Source: Pectobacterium araliae
Lineage (GTDB): Bacteria > Pseudomonadota > Gammaproteobacteria > Enterobacterales > Enterobacteriaceae
NCBI RefSeq assembly: GCF_037076465.1
Contig: NZ_AP028908.1
Location: 1,860,001-1,924,000, forward strand
Direction of reading: 5' to 3'
Length of the DNA: 64,000 nt
The notes below the pieces were generated by a model. It had not been told where the DNA came from. It saw only the letters and a program-made list of their open reading frames with translations, and made no database searches. Shown piece by piece: positions 59,533 through 64,000 of this stretch; within the stretch, counting starts at the first letter, position 1, and each line of letters opens with the position of its first letter. The position numbers and the translations under genes are program-made.

Positions 59533-61298
59533 TACAGCGCCCCCTGTCGTTGTGCCAGCAGTGCCGCGAAGGGGCCTGTTTCGGCGAGAAGTGTTTGATA
59601 ATTCCCCCGCTGAACCAGTCGACCCTCTTCCATCACCCAAATGGCATCATAATCGGTGATATCGTTGAGCTGGTGCGTGACCAGCAGCGTGGTCTGAGAA
59701 CGTGCTGCCGCGTTCAGTGCGCTCATAACCAGTTCCTCGCTGTGGGCATCGAGGCTGGCTGATGGTTCATCCAGCAGCAATAAGTTGCAAGGGTGGATAA
59801 GCGCACGGGCAACGGCGACGCGCTGTGCCTGCCCAACGGATAAACGTGCAGCACCATCACCGATGGACGTTTCCAACCCCTGTGGCAGTTGTGGTAAAAA
59901 TTCTTGCACGTACGCGCGTTCAATCGCCTGCTGCAATTCCACAATGCTGGCCTGTGGATTACCCAGTAAAATATTGCCGCGCAGCGTCTGTTCCGGTAAA
60001 TGGGGATTTTGCCCAACCCAGCTCAATTGCTTACGCCACGATTCAGACGTAAGCGAGTTGAGAGCTTTGCCATTTACGGTTAATGAACCACGATAAGGCA
60101 GGAACCCCAACAGAACATTAAGCAGTGAACTTTTTCCTGCTCCGCTGATACCGACTAACGCGATACGTTCGCCTGCGCGGATATTGAACGTTAATGGTTG
60201 GGTTAACGGCGTGCCGTTTGGTGCGAGGACAACCAGGTCTTCCGCGTGGATGGCAATGGCGGTATCGCTGCTGAATTCATCGGTGCCAAAACCTACCGAT
60301 TCGCCTTCCTCGGCTAAAAAAGTCACCAGTGATTCCGCTGCACCGATAGCTTGAGCTTTGGCATGGTAGAAGGTGCCTAGATCGCGTAAAGGTTGAAAGA
60401 ACTCCGGTGCTAAAATTAGGACGAGAAAACCAGCGAAGAGCGTGACGCCCATTCCATAATGACCAAAATCGAGTTCTCCGAGATAAGAGAAACCGAAATA
60501 GACGGCGACAACCGCGATAGAAATGGAGGCGAAAAATTCCAGCACGCCCGAGGAGAGAAATGCCATGCGCAGCACTTCCATGGTGCGGCTACGGAAATCT
60601 TCTGAGGCATGGCGGATTTGTTCGGTTTCAGCCTGACCGCGATGAAACAGGCGGAGTGTCTCCATCCCGCGCAGGCGATCGAGGAAGTGTCCGCTTAGGC
60701 GAGCCAACGCCAGAAAGTTACGCCGGTTGGCATCCGCGGCACCCATACCGACCAGCGCCATAAACAAGGGAATAAGCGGTGCGGTGAGAAATAGAATCAG
60801 TCCTGCGGCCCAGTTGAGTGGAAAGATCGCGATCAAGATAAGCAGCGGGACCAGCGCGGCAAGATACATTTGCGGCAGATAGCGGGCGTAATAGTCCTGC
60901 ATATCATCCACCTGCTCAAGAATCATTGTTGCCCAACTACCCGCGGGTTTACCCTGAACCCAGGCCGGGCCGAGCTGCTGTAATCGATCCAGTACCCGCT
61001 TACGAATGTGCTGTCGAACCGCTTGTCCGCAAAGAAAACCGACACGCTCGCGTAACAGGCTGTTAAGCGCACGCAAAATAAAGGTGGCGATCAGCAGAAA
61101 GAAGGGGGAGAGCTGGGATTCTCGGGGGGTATGCTCGATGATCAAGGCATGCAACAGGGTGGCTAAGAGCCAGGCTTGTGCCACGATTAGTGCGCCGCTC
61201 AGAAATCCGAGCAGCAGTGAAAGCCGTAACCAACGTTGCGCCAGCTTGCTTTGCTGTTTCAGCCAGGCGGTCAGTTCTTGCTGTCTGGTTTTTTTCAT
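59532..61298 (-). CDS. cydD: Glutathione/cysteine ABC exporter subunit CydD
   Basis: This 588-residue partner of CydC has an N-terminal six-helix membrane domain and a C-terminal ATPase: Walker A GISGAGKSS near residue 385, signature LSVGQAQRVAVARAL near 486, Walker B LLLLDEPSASLD. Length equals E. coli CydD. It is first gene of a cydDC transcription unit, lying between trxB and cydC as in E. coli. Confidence 0.94.
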   Translation of the reverse strand: MKKTRQQELTAWLKQQSKLAQRWLRLSLLLGFLSGALIVAQAWLLATLLHALIIEHTPRESQLSPFFLLIATFILRALNSLLRERVGFLCGQAVRQHIRKRVLDRLQQLGPAWVQGKPAGSWATMILEQVDDMQDYYARYLPQMYLAALVPLLILIAIFPLNWAAGLILFLTAPLIPLFMALVGMGAADANRRNFLALARLSGHFLDRLRGMETLRLFHRGQAETEQIRHASEDFRSRTMEVLRMAFLSSGVLEFFASISIAVVAVYFGFSYLGELDFGHYGMGVTLFAGFLVLILAPEFFQPLRDLGTFYHAKAQAIGAAESLVTFLAEEGESVGFGTDEFSSDTAIAIHAEDLVVLAPNGTPLTQPLTFNIRAGERIALVGISGAGKSSLLNVLLGFLPYRGSLTVNGKALNSLTSESWRKQLSWVGQNPHLPEQTLRGNILLGNPQASIVELQQAIERAYVQEFLPQLPQGLETSIGDGAARLSVGQAQRVAVARALIHPCNLLLLDEPSASLDAHSEELVMSALNAAARSQTTLLVTHQLNDITDYDAIWVMEEGRLVQRGNYQTLLAETGPFAALLAQRQGAL

Positions 61299-61500
61299 CG
61301 GGCACCAGTTCGTTATGTTGCAGAAATGGACTTAACAGAAAATAACTCTTATGTAACTGTCAGGTAACAAAATTATCTTCTATCATGCAGAATGCCGCCA
61401 TGTTACCGCGACAGGGACGCGCTGAAAACGAAAAGGAGAGGGGAAATCGGTGAGGCGATCAATTTTTGTGTTGCGGCAGGCAAATCGAAAGGAAGAAAAC

Positions 61501-61525
61501 GGAACGGCTGTTGCCGCTCCGTTCC
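61501..61525 (-). terminator. Intrinsic terminator of trxB
   Basis: GGAACGG and CCGTTCC form the stem; on the minus strand GTTTTCTTCC follows. It is 10 nt past the trxB stop. Confidence 0.8.
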
Positions 61526-61534
61526 TGCATCGTA

Positions 61535-63079
<1,545 letters not shown>

Positions 63080-63574
63080 ATGGTAGACACTAAAAAGCGA
63101 CCAGGAAAAGATCTCGATCGTATTGATCGTAACATCCTGAACGAATTGCAAAAAGATGGGCGTATTTCCAATGTCGAGCTTTCCAAACGTGTTGGGCTGT
63201 CGCCAACACCTTGTCTGGAGCGTGTGCGACGTCTGGAAAGACAGGGGTTCATTAATGGCTACACAGCGCTGCTAAACCCGCATTATCTGGATGCGTCACT
63301 GCTGGTTTTTGTTGAAATAACGCTGAACCGCGGTGCACCTGATGTGTTTGAACAGTTTAATTCTGCGGTGCAGAAGTTGGAAGAGATTCAGGAATGCCAC
63401 CTGGTTTCCGGCGATTTTGACTACCTATTGAAAACGCGCGTACCCGACATGTCCGCTTACCGTAAACTCCTGGGCGAAACGCTGCTGCGTTTGCCGGGTG
63501 TAAACGACACCCGTACTTACGTGGTGATGGAAGAAGTGAAACAAAGTAACCGTCTGGTCATTAAGACTCGATAA
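63080..63574 (+). CDS. lrp: Leucine-responsive regulatory protein Lrp
   Basis: This 164-residue global regulator of amino-acid metabolism and surface structures is nearly identical to E. coli Lrp: an N-terminal helix-turn-helix (LDRIDRNILNELQKDGRISNVELSKRVGLS), followed by the RAM/AsnC ligand-binding domain (VSGDFDYLLKTRVPDMSAYRKLL). It probably represses its own promoter. A terminator follows, and then ftsK on the same strand. Confidence 0.97.
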   Translation: MVDTKKRPGKDLDRIDRNILNELQKDGRISNVELSKRVGLSPTPCLERVRRLERQGFINGYTALLNPHYLDASLLVFVEITLNRGAPDVFEQFNSAVQKLEEIQECHLVSGDFDYLLKTRVPDMSAYRKLLGETLLRLPGVNDTRTYVVMEEVKQSNRLVIKTR

Positions 63575-63632
63575 ACGCGTGGGTGTAAAACCCGATAAAT
63601 TCAGCTACACTCCTGTGAATTTATACAGTCCC

Positions 63633-63658
63633 AGCGCCGGGGTTTCTCGGCGCTTTGT
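63633..63658 (+). terminator. Terminator between lrp and ftsK
   Basis: AGCGCCG and CGGCGCT form a 7-bp stem with an 8-nt loop, followed by TTGTC. The T run is poor, so read-through is possible. Confidence 0.65.
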
Positions 63659-63688
63659 CATAAACCTTACAGGCCCCTGGAGAGACTC

Positions 63689-64000
63689 TTGAGCCAGGAA
63701 TATACAGAAGATAAAGACGTTACCCTGAAAAAACTCAGCGGAACACGTCGTTTGCTTGAAGCGATTCTAATCGTTGTGGCACTTTTTGCGGTTTATCTCA
63801 GTGTCGCATTGCTCAGTTTCAGCCCCTCCGATCCCAGTTGGTCGCAGACTGCATGGCATGAACCTATCCATAACCTTGGTGGTGTGGCGGGTGCTTGGTT
63901 GGCCGATACGCTGTTCTTTATTTTTGGCGTTCTGGCCTATGCTATTCCGCCGATCATGTTATCCCTGTGCTGGGCCGCTTTCCGCCAGCGTGATAATCAT
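63689..64000 (+). CDS. ftsK: DNA translocase FtsK, N-terminal fragment (cut by the window end)
   Basis: The first 104 codons are visible. The start is a TTG with GGAGAG upstream, giving MSQEYTEDKDVTLKKLSGTRRLLEA as in E. coli FtsK. Two hydrophobic segments (about residues 24-44 and 73-97) flank the periplasmic FSPSDPSWSQTAWHEPIHN loop. This membrane domain anchors the translocase at the division septum. The linker and motor domains lie outside the window. Confidence 0.95.
   Translation, partial: MSQEYTEDKDVTLKKLSGTRRLLEAILIVVALFAVYLSVALLSFSPSDPSWSQTAWHEPIHNLGGVAGAWLADTLFFIFGVLAYAIPPIMLSLCWAAFRQRDNH

Overview
The window is chromosomal DNA of an enterobacterium, most likely a soft-rot Pectobacterium. 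From folE to ftsK the gene content and order follow the Escherichia coli series rimO-yliI-gstB-dacC-deoR, ybjL-ybjM-grxA-nfsA-rimK-ybjN-potFGHI-ybjO-rlmC-artJ/artPIQM, ybjQ-amiD-ybjT-hcr-hcp-lysO-ybjD-cspD-clpS-clpA-infA-aat-cydCD-trxB-lrp-ftsK. Insertions, losses and an intergenic repeat of a kind I associate with Pectobacterium and relatives set it apart from E. coli. The genus is inferred from gene order and remembered homologues; no database was searched. I found no rRNA, tRNA or CRISPR array.

Region 1 (1-3400) is accessory DNA. Two decayed IS1-family elements in inverted orientation flank a two-gene cargo: a PAAR protein with a pyocin-S-like middle and a nuclease-like C-terminus, followed by an overlapping small gene that is its likely immunity gene. 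Region 2 (3400-11200) holds an RbsA/RbsC-type ABC importer without a visible binding protein, hcxA, a KTSC-domain protein, a glutathione transferase remnant, the glutathione-dependent formaldehyde detoxification pair frmA-fghA, and a LysR regulator. Region 3 (11200-18250) has a chemoreceptor with a textbook flagellar sigma-28 promoter, folE, yeiB, sanA and rimO.

Region 4 (18250-27250) starts with a two-gene zeta-kinase-like module at the place where E. coli carries bssR. It continues with yliI, gstB, a second-type metQNI operon, dacC, and a deoC-deoR unit with a DeoR-operator-like palindrome upstream. Region 5 (27250-45000) is conserved core: ybjL, ybjM, glutaredoxin 1, nfsA, rimK, ybjN, the putrescine importer potFGHI, ybjO, rlmC, an orphan membrane/coiled-coil gene, the arginine importer artPIQM plus artJ, ybjQ and amiD.

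Region 6 (45000-64000) has ybjT, the nitrosative-stress pair hcp-hcr with NsrR-like and FNR-like sites, lysO, the OLD-family gene ybjD, cspD, the clpS-clpA adaptor/protease pair, a VOC-family insertion, infA, aat, cydC-cydD (needed for cytochrome bd assembly), trxB, lrp and the first 104 codons of ftsK. Several genes found here in E. coli are missing (bssR, ybjC, ybjS, ltaE, poxB, aqpZ, ybjX, macAB, serW). The most unusual content is the IS-flanked PAAR toxin cassette, the zeta-like module and a few unexplained leader structures.
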